Shown piece after piece: positions 41,986 to 50,249 of a DNA stretch of 64,000 bases. The DNA lies in the NCBI RefSeq assembly GCF_900103585.1, contig NZ_FNHV01000003.1:640532-704531 (forward strand), read 5' to 3'. Position numbers and translations under genes: made by a program. The stretch is from Streptomyces sp. cf386. GTDB taxonomy: Bacteria; Actinomycetota; Actinomycetes; Streptomycetales; Streptomycetaceae. Position 1 is the stretch's first letter. Each line of letters opens with the position of its first letter. The notes beneath the pieces were generated by a model. It did no database searches, was not told the DNA's origin, and was given only the letters and a program-made list of their open reading frames with translations.

Positions 41986-42714
41986 ATGGAAGACGTGCTG
42001 AACATACTCGCGGTATCCCTCATCTACCTGTTCGCCGCCGCCCTCGTCGGCGGCGTTATCTATGCCTTCTGGCGTACAAACAAGAGGGACGTGCGCAGCG
42101 AGAAAGATCAGGCGGGGCTTGTCCAGCTGGCCCAGGAACGCGGCTGGAACTACACCGCAGAGATCCCCGGCGGGGCAGAACGGTACGTGGGAGCACCACC
42201 ATTCCGAGCAAAGGGCCACTACCTTTGGGACCACATCTCCGGCGAATTCCGAGGGCACGCTTTCAGCTGCTTCGAGTACCGCCCTCGTGATTTCGACGGG
42301 GAGGACACCGGGATGAATGACCATCGATATTTCATCGCATTCACGGTCAAGACACCGATGCCCACACCTGACATGATCATTGATAGGCCGAATGTGCTGG
42401 AGAGGACGGACAACCGCCTCAACAACGTGTTCGGCCTCGGCGAGAACGAGGTGAAGCTGGGAAATCCAGAATTCGACGAGGACTTCCGCATCATCACCGA
42501 CGACGAGCCGTTCGCACGAAACGCAATGGCCGACGATCTGGTGCGGTTCCTCCTGTCTGACCCCCGCGTCAAGGATGCGCCCCTTCGGTTCCACGGCAAC
42601 GAGCTGATCACGTGGTCCGAGGGACGGCTCCGGCCGGATGGCATCGATCCGAAGCTGGACTACCTGTGTGACGTCCTGGAGCGGGTACCGGCACAGACGT
42701 GGCACTCGGCTTGA
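41986..42714 (+). CDS. Membrane-anchored protein of unknown function (DUF3137-like pattern)
   Basis: A 242-residue protein with one N-terminal membrane helix (LNILAVSLIYLFAAALVGGV), a charged junction KRDVRSEKD, then LVQLAQERGWNYTAEIPGG, GHAFSCFEYRPRDFD and a C-terminal WSEGRLRPDGIDPKLDYL. The layout resembles DUF3137-type proteins but I cannot assign it with confidence. Base composition is visibly less GC-rich than its neighbours, hinting at acquisition. It is convergent with the ESX-cargo-like genes across the 56-bp palindrome. Confidence 0.7.
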   Translation: MEDVLNILAVSLIYLFAAALVGGVIYAFWRTNKRDVRSEKDQAGLVQLAQERGWNYTAEIPGGAERYVGAPPFRAKGHYLWDHISGEFRGHAFSCFEYRPRDFDGEDTGMNDHRYFIAFTVKTPMPTPDMIIDRPNVLERTDNRLNNVFGLGENEVKLGNPEFDEDFRIITDDEPFARNAMADDLVRFLLSDPRVKDAPLRFHGNELITWSEGRLRPDGIDPKLDYLCDVLERVPAQTWHSA

Positions 42715-42721
42715 GTGGAAC

Positions 42722-42777
42722 TACTCATGGGTGAGCCCCTCGCGAATCCGGATTCGCGAGGGGCTCACCCATGAGTA
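42722..42777. terminator. Perfect 56-bp palindrome between convergent genes (bidirectional terminator)
   Basis: Two 28-bp arms, 42722-42749 (TACTCATGGGTGAGCCCCTC...) and 42750-42777, are exact reverse complements with no spacer. Transcripts of either strand can form a hairpin of about 26 pairs. It lies 8 bp after the stop of the rightward gene and 17 bp before that of the leftward one. Confidence 0.85.
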
Positions 42778-42793
42778 CCAAGGCGCATGAGAC

Positions 42794-43291
42794 CTACACT
42801 GCGGCAGGATCCGCAGGACGAATCGACCGGACGAACTCCTTGAAGTCGTCCTGGACCGCGTCGAGCTGGGACAACTTGGCCGTCAACGTAAACTCCAGCA
42901 CCGCGCGCTTGGCGGGATCGCGCACATCCTGCATGGTCACGTACACCTGGCTCTGCACCAGCTCCACGGGCAACCCGCGCAGCCTGCTCGAGAGACGGAG
43001 AGTCTGGGTGAGCGCAGGCGCCTCCGGCGTTCCCACCTGATTTCGCTTGGCGACGCGCACCGTCGTCGCTGCCTGGCTCAAACGCTGGACTGACTCTTCG
43101 GCGAGGGTAACCAGGTCAGCCAGGTCTTCCCGAATCTTGCCCGCGATCGTGATATTCGCGGTGAACCCGTCCCGAGACCCGGGATGAAGCGCGACGAAAG
43201 CCACTTCTGGGGCGCCCATCTCATCGGGGGACGCCGGCTGCCAGCCCTCCGGCAACGAAAACTCGATCTTCACCGGCAGCGTGGTCGCCAT
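42794..43291 (-). CDS. LpqN/LpqT-like (DUF1795-type) cytoplasmic protein
   Basis: The 165-residue protein starts VKIEFSLPEGWQPASPDE and contains DGFTANITIAGKIRED, AEESVQRLSQAATTV and VYVTMQDVRDPAKRAVLEFT. This is the pattern of LpqN/LpqT/DUF1795 domains (a PsbP/Mog1-like fold) but without a signal peptide. It is the last gene of a leftward trio with two ESX-type proteins, so chaperone, adaptor or immunity roles are plausible. Function not established. Confidence 0.65.
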   Translation of the reverse strand: MATTLPVKIEFSLPEGWQPASPDEMGAPEVAFVALHPGSRDGFTANITIAGKIREDLADLVTLAEESVQRLSQAATTVRVAKRNQVGTPEAPALTQTLRLSSRLRGLPVELVQSQVYVTMQDVRDPAKRAVLEFTLTAKLSQLDAVQDDFKEFVRSIRPADPAAV

Positions 43292-43331
43292 GGTGGATCA
43301 TCTCCCTCAGTATGTGGAATTCAAGCTAGCG

Positions 43332-44570
43332 TCAGCCGAAGGGATTCCACTCTTTCACCGTGTCTCCGACATCATCGAGACCAATAGCGTCCGCTGCGTC
43401 GCCGATCGAATCGACGACCTTACCCGGGTCAATCTCGACCTGCCCGCCGACGCTGCCGCCGACACCGACTGTGGCACCCAACTCTCCACCGATGACGAAC
43501 TTGCCGTCCTTCATGCCGGCATCAAAGGTGGCCGTGCCACCGAGTCCGTAGCTCACCTCGGCTTTGCCACCGACCCCGATACCGGCAAGATCAGTGTGGC
43601 CCTCCACACCCGCCTTGCCGCCCACAAAGGCATGAGCGCCGGCATGCACACCGTCCTTGCCCACGGCTGCGTTGGCTGACGCTTGGGCGCCGATGGATGC
43701 CGAGGCCTTTCCGCTGGCCGCAAAGGGGCCGTTCTCGAAACTGCCCTCCGCGGAGCCCGCTACAAGGTTGGCGGAAGCGCTGGCTCCAGCCTGCAACCTG
43801 CCTTCGGTGATGGATGCCCCTATGGTGCCTTCCGCCGAGAGCACCTGGACGCCGGCCTTCCCTCCGACCTTCCCGCCCATCCACTCCGTTTCACCTTCGG
43901 CCTCACTCTTCCATGCCTCTGCTCCGGCGCCCCTCTCCCACAACTTGGCCTCATGGGCCGCCTTGGGTTTGGCGTTGGGATCTTCGGCAGACGGGCCGTT
44001 GGGCGTGCCCCAGGTGCGGTGCTCTGCCCCCTTGAGATCCTTGGCTTGGGTCTCGTAGAGGTTTTTGCCATAGCTGGACTTACCGGATTCCTGCTGGTTC
44101 TCGGCCGTTTTCGCTGCCCTTGCCAGCCAGTCCGGGGCGCTGTCGGAGTCGCCGGACAGCTCCTTGAGCTTCTCCGCCGCCTTGTCACCCTCGTCCCGTA
44201 GGTACTGCCGGGCATTCGCCAAGATCAGCTCGGCCTGGCTTTTGTCGCCGCCGTCCCACAGCGCGATGGCCTCGCCCGCCTGCCGCTGCGCCTCGCTCAG
44301 CGCCGTGGCGTACGTACTGATCGTCGAGGCAGCCTCGGACATCTGATCTGACGCATAGCGCCAGTTCTTCTTCTCGCCGTCGAGCTTCTCCGAGAAATTG
44401 TCGCTGGCCTGCCCGGTCCAGCCATTTATGCGTACGCCGCCCAGCCTGTCACCGACATCCTCGAAGTTGCCGGAATACTTCCTGAGCGACCGCGCAATAC
44501 CGTCCAGGTTCCCCGCGTCACCCGGGATGAGCTCCTTGGGGTCCTTCGTGTCCCCCAGCTCAGCCGCCAT
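43332..44570 (-). CDS. Putative type VII (ESX) secreted protein with Gly/Ala-rich repeat body
   Basis: The 412-residue protein has a helical N-terminal half resembling the putative T7SS-signal domain: GNLDGIARSLRKYSGNFEDV, a WTG turn (51-53), DGEKKNWRYASDQMSEAAST and a YLRDE (YxxxE) motif. No Sec signal. Residues about 225-390 are Gly/Ala-rich with alternating short strands (GAQASANAAVGKDGVHAGAH, GGKAGVEGHTDLAGIGVGGK, GGELGATVGVGGSVGGQVEI). It ends SIGDAADAIGLDDVGDTVKE. No known toxin domain is visible. It follows a small EspC-like gene and precedes an LpqN-like gene. Confidence 0.7.
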   Translation of the reverse strand: MAAELGDTKDPKELIPGDAGNLDGIARSLRKYSGNFEDVGDRLGGVRINGWTGQASDNFSEKLDGEKKNWRYASDQMSEAASTISTYATALSEAQRQAGEAIALWDGGDKSQAELILANARQYLRDEGDKAAEKLKELSGDSDSAPDWLARAAKTAENQQESGKSSYGKNLYETQAKDLKGAEHRTWGTPNGPSAEDPNAKPKAAHEAKLWERGAGAEAWKSEAEGETEWMGGKVGGKAGVQVLSAEGTIGASITEGRLQAGASASANLVAGSAEGSFENGPFAASGKASASIGAQASANAAVGKDGVHAGAHAFVGGKAGVEGHTDLAGIGVGGKAEVSYGLGGTATFDAGMKDGKFVIGGELGATVGVGGSVGGQVEIDPGKVVDSIGDAADAIGLDDVGDTVKEWNPFG

Positions 44571-44585
44571 GCCCGTTCCCCGTTC

Positions 44586-44891
44586 TTACTGTCCCGCGCG
44601 AGACGGACTCACCAGCTGCTCTGCCTCGGCATCCGATCGCTCATAGTTGTCGGCCGTCCTCTTGAGCTCGTCCGCCAAGTCGGTCGCGCGCCCCTGGAGA
44701 ACCTCACAGGCCACGTCCCACGTATCGCAGAATTTTTCGAACTTCCCGGACACGATCAGATTGCCAAATTCTTCCACACTACGATTCAGCGCACCGAAGT
44801 CGGCACCTTTGGTCGAATTCAGACATTCTTGAATATCTGAAGCGCCGCCTCTGAGCTCTTCCGGATCGGCACGAAAGCCATCCATGCTCAT
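44586..44891 (-). CDS. EspC/WXG100-like small ESX protein
   Basis: A 101-residue all-helical protein starting MSMDGFRADPEELRGGASDI, resembling ESX-secretion-associated EspC-type proteins. A central Trp (W58) and a C-terminal YERSD (Y83-x3-D87) fit the YxxxD/E secretion signal of type VII substrates. It is the first gene of the leftward trio and lies 15 bp ahead of the larger ESX-like gene. No ESX ATPase or membrane-core gene is in the window. Confidence 0.68.
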   Translation of the reverse strand: MSMDGFRADPEELRGGASDIQECLNSTKGADFGALNRSVEEFGNLIVSGKFEKFCDTWDVACEVLQGRATDLADELKRTADNYERSDAEAEQLVSPSRAGQ

Positions 44892-45304
44892 GTTCGAATC
44901 ACCGCCCCCGCGAATGCGTGCCAAAGACAGGAAAGTTGACACTGTCATCGGCGATGAAACATATCACCACCTGCGCCGTCAGGACGCACAGGGCGCTTCG
45001 ATGCTCGCGTCCACAAAGTCGCCAATAAAGTTCCCCAAGTCGCACAGATCTGCCACCCGGTAAACCGTTTTTCCGCCGCGCAGAAGGAACAGGTGGAGAT
45101 GGAGACCGCACCCTCGGCGCCACGATTTGTTCACGTTCTTCAGCAAGAGTGGGGAATGAGTGAAGATATTGCAGGCCTCCTTAGCGCCGACGTGCGCGCC
45201 AAGGAGTCACCCCGAGGTTCAACCAGCGCAATCTCATGCCCCAGTCGAGCCCTGCCGGTATGCTCCGTGTCATTTGTGTCTTGCTCATCTGAATTGGAGT
45301 CCCC
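44892..45304. other. 413-bp intergenic region, less GC-rich
   Basis: No convincing coding sequence. Reading frames present lack streptomycete third-position GC bias and ribosome sites. The base composition is clearly lower in GC than the surrounding genome, in keeping with foreign or promoter DNA. It must hold the promoters of the divergent EspC-like and DUF4333-like genes. Confidence 0.45.
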
Positions 45305-45658
45305 ATGGCCGTACCCCGGCTGTCCGCAGCAGCTTCGATCCTCTCCGCCGTAGCCGTTAGCGCGTTGCTCGCAGGCTGTTCCGCGTCGGTGAATGTTGAA
45401 AAGCCCGAGCTGAAAATGTCTGCGGAAAAGCTGGCCGACCTGGTCGCCGAAAAGCTGGCCGCCACGATGAACCAGCCGAAGCCGAACGTCACGTGCCCCG
45501 ACGACGTCTCCGCGAAGGTCGGCACGACAACCCGGTGCAAGCTCACGGCGGACGACGGCAGCAGCTTGGGCGTCACGGTGACCGTGACCTCGGTCGAGGG
45601 CACCAAGATGAACTTCGACATCCAGGCCGACGAAACGGCTTCCCCGGCGCCGAGCTGA
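45305..45658 (+). CDS. DUF4333-like lipoprotein
   Basis: A 117-residue lipoprotein: hydrophobic signal ending LLAGC25, then a domain with MSAEKLADLVAEKLAATM, NVTCPDDVSAKVGTTTRCKL (Cys pair) and LGVTVTVTSVEGTKMNFD. This is the DUF4333 pattern. It is anchored outside the membrane; role unknown. It is divergent from the ESX-like trio and followed by a strong terminator. Confidence 0.8.
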   Translation: MAVPRLSAAASILSAVAVSALLAGCSASVNVEKPELKMSAEKLADLVAEKLAATMNQPKPNVTCPDDVSAKVGTTTRCKLTADDGSSLGVTVTVTSVEGTKMNFDIQADETASPAPS

Positions 45659-45679
45659 CCAGCCATCACGGACGGAAAA

Positions 45680-45708
45680 GAGGGCGAGGCCACATCGGCC
45701 TCGCCCTC
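45680..45708 (+). terminator. Terminator after the DUF4333-like gene
   Basis: GAGGGCGAGGCC (45680-45691) and GGCCTCGCCCTC (45697-45708) form a perfect 12-bp stem with a 5-nt loop. Confidence 0.85.
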
Positions 45709-45741
45709 AATCCATACAACGTCTCAACGCCGGCCCAGGCT

Positions 45742-45812
45742 TTTCAGTCCGTCCGGCGTTTGAGGACGAGGCCCTTCAAGGGCCGAAGCGGGGGTCCGGG
45801 GGCGGCGGGGGC
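45742..45812. repeat. Single copy of the TTTCAGTCCGTCCGGCGTTT dispersed repeat
   Basis: TTTCAGTCCGTCCGGCGTTT, then GAGGACGAGGCCCTTCAAGG and GCCGAAGCGGGGGTCCGGGG, matches the third unit of the array at 59578 almost base for base. GGCCC-TTCAA-GGGCC forms a hairpin; in the 59.6-kb copy the loop is TTTCG. It fills the gap between the DUF4333-like gene and hemD. Confidence 0.75.
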
Positions 45813-45844
45813 GAGAAAGCCAAGGCACCCGCACCCCCACGCCC

Positions 45845-47551
45845 CTACGTAGTAGACCGCCTCCGCCGAGCCCCCGGCCGCCGCTCACTCGGCCGAGTAA
45901 CCGGATCCCCCGCCTCCAGCGCCGCAGCCCGCCGCCGCAGCCCGAAGTCGGCAAGCGCCTCGGCCAACTTGTGCACAGACGGCTCCGGAGCCATGACATC
46001 CACCCGAAGCCCATGCTCCTCGGCGGTCTTGGCCGTAGCAGGTCCAATACAGGCGATCACCGTCACGTTGTGCGGCTTCCCGGCAATCCCCACCAGATTC
46101 CGCACGGTCGACGACGAGGTGAAGAGAACGGCGTCAAAGCCACCCCCCTTGATCGCCTCCCGGGTCTCCGCCGGCGGCGGCGAGGCCCGCACGGTCCGAT
46201 AGGCCGTGACGTCATCGACCTCCCAGCCCAGCTCGATGAGCCCGGCCACAAGCGTCTCCGTGGCGATGTCCGCCCGCGGCAGGAACACCCGGTCGATCGG
46301 GTCGAAGACAGGGTCATACGGCGGCCAGTCCTCAAGCAGCCCCGCAGCCGACTGCTCCCCACTCGGCACCAGATCCGGCTTCACACCAAAGGCGACCAGC
46401 GCCTTCGCCGTCTGCTCCCCCACCGCGGCGACCTTGATCCCGGCAAACGCCCGAGCATCAAGCCCGTACTCCTCGAACTTCTCCCGCACGGCCTTGACCG
46501 CGTTCACCGAGGTGAAGGCGATCCACTCGTACCGCCCGGTCACCAGCCCCTTGACCGCCCGCTCCATCTGCTGAGGCGTCCGCGGCGGCTCGACGGCGAT
46601 CGTCGGCACCTCGTGCGGCACGGCCCCGTACGACCGCAGCTGGTCGGAGAGCGAAGCCGCCTGCTCCTTCGTACGCGGCACAAGCACCCGCCACCCGAAG
46701 AGCGGCTTGGACTCGAACCACGACAACTGGTCGCGCTGTGCTGCGGCGGAACGCTCACCGACCACGGCTATCACCGGCCGCCCGCCTTCGGGCGAGGGCA
46801 GCACCTTGGCCTGCTTGAGCGTCTGGGCGATGGTCCCGAGGGTCGCGGTCCAGGTCCGCTGCCGAGTGGTCGTACCAGCCACAGTCACCGTCATCGGCGT
46901 ATCGGGCTTGCGCCCCGCCGACACCAGCTCACCGGCGGCCGCACCCACGGAATCCAGCGTCGTCGAGACGACGACCGTCCCGTCCGACGCCCCGACCTCG
47001 GTCCAGCACCGATCCGAAGCGGTCCGCGCGTCCACGAAGCGCACGTCCGCGCCCTGCGCGTCCCGCAGCGGCACACCGGCGTACGCGGGCACGCCGACGG
47101 CCGCGGCGACACCCGGCACGACCTCGAACGGCACGCCCGCCGCGGCGCATGCGAGCATCTCCTCGGCGGCGTACGTGTCGAGCCCGGGATCCCCGGACAC
47201 CGCACGTACGACCCGCCTGCCGCCGCGTGCGGCCTCCATGACAAGATGTGCGGCATCCCGCACGACGGGTAGCCCAGCGGTCGTTGACGCGCCGTCAACA
47301 ACCGCTAGTTGAGGCGTGCCTGTGCCCGGGACGGTGTCCGCATCGGGACCCGTATCCGTGTGCACTTCGGCAACGCCTCGTCTGGCGTGCTGGCGTACGA
47401 CGTCGAGCACCTCGTGCTCGGCGACGAGTACGTCCGCGTTCGCCAGCGCCTCTACGGCGCGCAGAGTCAGTAGCCCCGGATCCCCGGGTCCGGCACCGAG
47501 GAAGGTGACGTGCCCGTGTTCAAGGCCGGCGGGAAGGGTGGTGGGGCTCAA
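45845..47551 (-). CDS. hemD: Bifunctional uroporphyrinogen-III C-methyltransferase / uroporphyrinogen-III synthase
   Basis: The roughly 568-residue fusion has an N-terminal SUMT domain (FLGAGPGDPGLLTLRAVEAL, AVSGDPGLDTYAAEEML, VPGVAAAVGVPAYAGVPL) and a C-terminal HemD domain (GWRVLVPRTKEQAASLSDQL, WIAFTSVNAVKAV, LPRADIATETLVAGL). It closes hydroxymethylbilane to uroporphyrinogen III and can methylate it toward sirohaem or cobalamin. The TTG start at 47551 overlaps the hemC stop (TTGA). In SUMT motif 1 the usual V-GAGPGD is intact. Confidence 0.94.
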   Translation of the reverse strand: MSPTTLPAGLEHGHVTFLGAGPGDPGLLTLRAVEALANADVLVAEHEVLDVVRQHARRGVAEVHTDTGPDADTVPGTGTPQLAVVDGASTTAGLPVVRDAAHLVMEAARGGRRVVRAVSGDPGLDTYAAEEMLACAAAGVPFEVVPGVAAAVGVPAYAGVPLRDAQGADVRFVDARTASDRCWTEVGASDGTVVVSTTLDSVGAAAGELVSAGRKPDTPMTVTVAGTTTRQRTWTATLGTIAQTLKQAKVLPSPEGGRPVIAVVGERSAAAQRDQLSWFESKPLFGWRVLVPRTKEQAASLSDQLRSYGAVPHEVPTIAVEPPRTPQQMERAVKGLVTGRYEWIAFTSVNAVKAVREKFEEYGLDARAFAGIKVAAVGEQTAKALVAFGVKPDLVPSGEQSAAGLLEDWPPYDPVFDPIDRVFLPRADIATETLVAGLIELGWEVDDVTAYRTVRASPPPAETREAIKGGGFDAVLFTSSSTVRNLVGIAGKPHNVTVIACIGPATAKTAEEHGLRVDVMAPEPSVHKLAEALADFGLRRRAAALEAGDPVTRPSERRPGARRRRSTT

Positions 47552-48507
47552 TGTGCTCGCTCCCCCATCAGACCGGCCGCGCCCTGGGCAAGCATCTCGG
47601 AGGCGAGTTCGCGACCGAGCGCCAGCGCTTGGTCGTGCGTCTCGGGCACGGGACCGGTGGTGGACAGCTGCACCATCCGCGTGCCGTCGGTCGTACCGAC
47701 GACGCCGCGCAGGCGCATTTCCTTGACAATCTGCCCGTCGGCCAGAAGGTCGGCCAGCGCGCCCACAGGGGCGGAGCAGCCGGCCTCCAGGGCGGCGAGC
47801 AGTGAGCGTTCGGCAGTCACGGCGATCCGCGTGAACGGGTCGTCGAGCTCGCCGAGCGCGGCGATCAGTTCCGCGTTGTCCGCGGTGCACTCGATCGCCA
47901 GTGCCCCCTGGCCGGGGGCGGGCAAAACAGTGTCGACCGACAGGAAGTCGGTCACCTCGTCGATACGGCCGATGCGCTGCAGCCCGGCCGCAGCGAGCAC
48001 CACCGCATCCAGCTCACCATCGCGCACGAACCCGATGCGCGTATCCACGTTCCCGCGGATCGGCACGGCCTCGATGTCCAGCCCGTGGCTGCGCGCGTAC
48101 GCGTTCAGCTGCGCCATCCGGCGCGGCGAACCCGTACCGATGCGCGCCCCGCGCGGCAGGTCGGTGAACTTCAGCGCGTCCCGCGCGACGATCACATCGC
48201 GCGGATCCTCGCGCACGGGAACGGCCGCCAGGGCCAGTTCCTCTGGCTGCGCGGTCGGCAGGTCCTTCAGGGAGTGCACCGCGAAGTCGACCTCGCCCCG
48301 CAGCAGCGCGTCCCGCAGCGCGGTGACGAACACACCGGTGCCGCCGATCTGCGCGAGGGCCTCGCGTGAGACATCGCCGTACGTGGTGATCTCGACGAGT
48401 TCGACGGGCCGTCCGGTCACCTGGCGCACGGCGTCCGCGACCTGCCCGGACTGGGCCATGGCGAGCTTGCTGCGTCTGGTGCCGAGCCGAAGTGGCGCTT
48501 GAGTCAT
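47548..48507 (-). CDS. hemC: Porphobilinogen deaminase (hydroxymethylbilane synthase)
   Basis: The 319-residue enzyme polymerises four porphobilinogens. It shows LRLGTRRSKLAMAQS, DFAVHSLKDLPTAQP, GTGSPRRMAQL, IRGNVDTRIGFV and the Cys (about residue 244, EAGCSAPVGA) that carries the dipyrromethane cofactor. Four-base overlaps join it to hemA upstream and hemD downstream. Confidence 0.97.
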   Translation of the reverse strand: MTQAPLRLGTRRSKLAMAQSGQVADAVRQVTGRPVELVEITTYGDVSREALAQIGGTGVFVTALRDALLRGEVDFAVHSLKDLPTAQPEELALAAVPVREDPRDVIVARDALKFTDLPRGARIGTGSPRRMAQLNAYARSHGLDIEAVPIRGNVDTRIGFVRDGELDAVVLAAAGLQRIGRIDEVTDFLSVDTVLPAPGQGALAIECTADNAELIAALGELDDPFTRIAVTAERSLLAALEAGCSAPVGALADLLADGQIVKEMRLRGVVGTTDGTRMVQLSTTGPVPETHDQALALGRELASEMLAQGAAGLMGERAH

Positions 48508-50249
48508 CGTGGGCCTCGGTTCTTCTCGGTGCTGTCCTCGGCGCGGGAGACGGAGGCCACCGTCTCCTGGTCGAGGTCGAACAGGGTCCGCAGCGCGTCC
48601 GCGTATCCGGCGCCGCCGGGCTCGGCAGCCAGCTGCTTGACCCGCACGGTCGGGGCGTGCAGCAGCTTGTCGACCACGCGCTTGACGGTCTGCGTGATCT
48701 CGCCGCGGTGCTTGTCGTCGAGCCCGGGCAGCCGCCCTTCGAGGCGGGCGATCTCGCTCGTCACGACATCGGCGGCCATCGCGCGCAGGGCGACGACGGT
48801 GGGCGTGATGTGCGCGGCCCGCAGCGCCGCCCCGAAGGCCGCGACCTCGTCGGAAACGATACGGCGGACCTGGTCGACGTCGGCCGCCATCGGGGCGTCG
48901 GCGGAGGCTTCCGCCAGCGACTCGATGTCCACCAGCCGCACCCCGGCCAGCCGGTGCACGGCGGCGTCGATGTCGCGCGGCATGGCGAGGTCGAGCAGCG
49001 AGAGCACCGGCGCGGGGCGGGGCACCTCGACGACGGGCTCGGGCTTGCGGCGCTCGGGGATCCGGCCGACGGTGGCCACGGTCGCGGCGAGCGCGGTGAT
49101 CAGCTCGGCGTCGGCCTCGGGGCTGCGCCGGGCGGCCTCACGGCGGTCGACGGCACTGCCGGTCGCCCAGGCCGCGTGCTGCTCCAGCGTGGCCGCGTCC
49201 ATGCCGGCGACGGCGGCCTCCCCCATGACAGAGAAACCTCCCTGCACGGCGGCGAGGTCCAACGGGCAGTCCTCGTCGGTGCCGACGCTGGTGGGCGGCA
49301 GCGGAGTCTGCGGTACGTCCACGCTGTCGCCGCTCGTCCTGGCGGCGGGCGCCTGGACGGTCGTACGGACACCGCCCTCGGCCTCCTCGAAGGCGACCGG
49401 CCGCCCGGTACGGCCCTCGACCGCCGACGCGATCTCCTCGGCCGTGAGGACGAGCCCGGTCGCGCCGGTACAGGAGACGGCGACGTCGGCACGTGTCAGC
49501 TCGACCGGCACCGACTCCATCGGTACCGCGCGGGCGGGCACGTCCGTGCCGTCGACCTCGGTGAGGATCTGAGCGAGCCGCTCGGCGCGGTCGTAGGTGC
49601 GGTTGGCGACGACGATCTCGGCGACACCGGCCCGCGCGAGCGTGGCCGCGGCCAGCGAGGACATCGAACCGGCGCCGATGACGAGGGCCTTCTTGCCGCG
49701 GGCCCAGGCCGCCACGTCCGTCCCCGTGGCCAGCTGCTCCAGACCGAAGGTGACCAGCGACTGTCCGGCGCGGTCGATACCGGTCTCGGAGTGGGCGCGC
49801 TTGCCGACCCGCAGGGCCTGCTGGAACAGGTCGTTCAGCAGCCGCCCGGCGCTGTGCAACTCCTGCGCCTTGGCGAGGGAATCCTTGATCTGGCCGAGGA
49901 TCTGCCCCTCGCCGACGACCATGGAGTCGAGCCCGCAGGCCACCGAGAACAGGTGGTGGACGGCCCGGTCCTCGTAGTGGACGTAGAGGTACGGCGTGAG
50001 CTCGTCGAGCCCGACCCCGCTGTGCTGGGCGAGCAGCGTGGACAGCTCGGCGACGCCGGCGTGGAACTTGTCCACGTCGGCGTAGAGCTCGATGCGGTTG
50101 CAGGTGGCCAGCACGGCGGCCTCGGTGGCCGGTTCGGCGGCGACCGTGTCCTGCAGCAGCTTGATCTGGGCGTCCGCGCTCAGCGCGGCCCGCTCCAGAA
50201 CGCTGACCGGGGCGCTGCGGTGGCTCAGCCCCACGACGAGGAGACTCAT
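48504..50249 (-). CDS. hemA: Glutamyl-tRNA reductase
   Basis: The 581-residue enzyme makes glutamate-1-semialdehyde from Glu-tRNA, the first step of C5 haem synthesis. C50 in ATCNRIELYA is the thioester cysteine; ALVIGAGSMSSLAA is the NADPH site; SLLDLAMPRDIDAAVHRLAG and the dimerisation helices follow. About 120 extra residues (roughly 280-395, with low-complexity and acidic parts) interrupt the NADPH domain compared with about 430-residue relatives. Its ATG overlaps the rex stop by 4 bp. Confidence 0.96.
   Translation of the reverse strand: MSLLVVGLSHRSAPVSVLERAALSADAQIKLLQDTVAAEPATEAAVLATCNRIELYADVDKFHAGVAELSTLLAQHSGVGLDELTPYLYVHYEDRAVHHLFSVACGLDSMVVGEGQILGQIKDSLAKAQELHSAGRLLNDLFQQALRVGKRAHSETGIDRAGQSLVTFGLEQLATGTDVAAWARGKKALVIGAGSMSSLAAATLARAGVAEIVVANRTYDRAERLAQILTEVDGTDVPARAVPMESVPVELTRADVAVSCTGATGLVLTAEEIASAVEGRTGRPVAFEEAEGGVRTTVQAPAARTSGDSVDVPQTPLPPTSVGTDEDCPLDLAAVQGGFSVMGEAAVAGMDAATLEQHAAWATGSAVDRREAARRSPEADAELITALAATVATVGRIPERRKPEPVVEVPRPAPVLSLLDLAMPRDIDAAVHRLAGVRLVDIESLAEASADAPMAADVDQVRRIVSDEVAAFGAALRAAHITPTVVALRAMAADVVTSEIARLEGRLPGLDDKHRGEITQTVKRVVDKLLHAPTVRVKQLAAEPGGAGYADALRTLFDLDQETVASVSRAEDSTEKNRGPR

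Noticed and set aside
43332..44570. Polymorphic toxin with C-terminal nuclease
   Set aside because: The C-terminal half is Gly/Ala-rich repetitive sequence and no toxin motif or adjacent classical immunity family is visible, so I call it only an ESX-like secreted protein.
44899..45123. 74-residue leftward frame upstream of the EspC-like gene
   Set aside because: Composition is non-coding-like and it overlaps the likely promoter; no homology pattern recognised.
45093..45353. 86-residue rightward frame upstream of the DUF4333-like lipoprotein
   Set aside because: Lacks coding bias and a ribosome site, overlaps the lipoprotein start, and has no recognisable motif.
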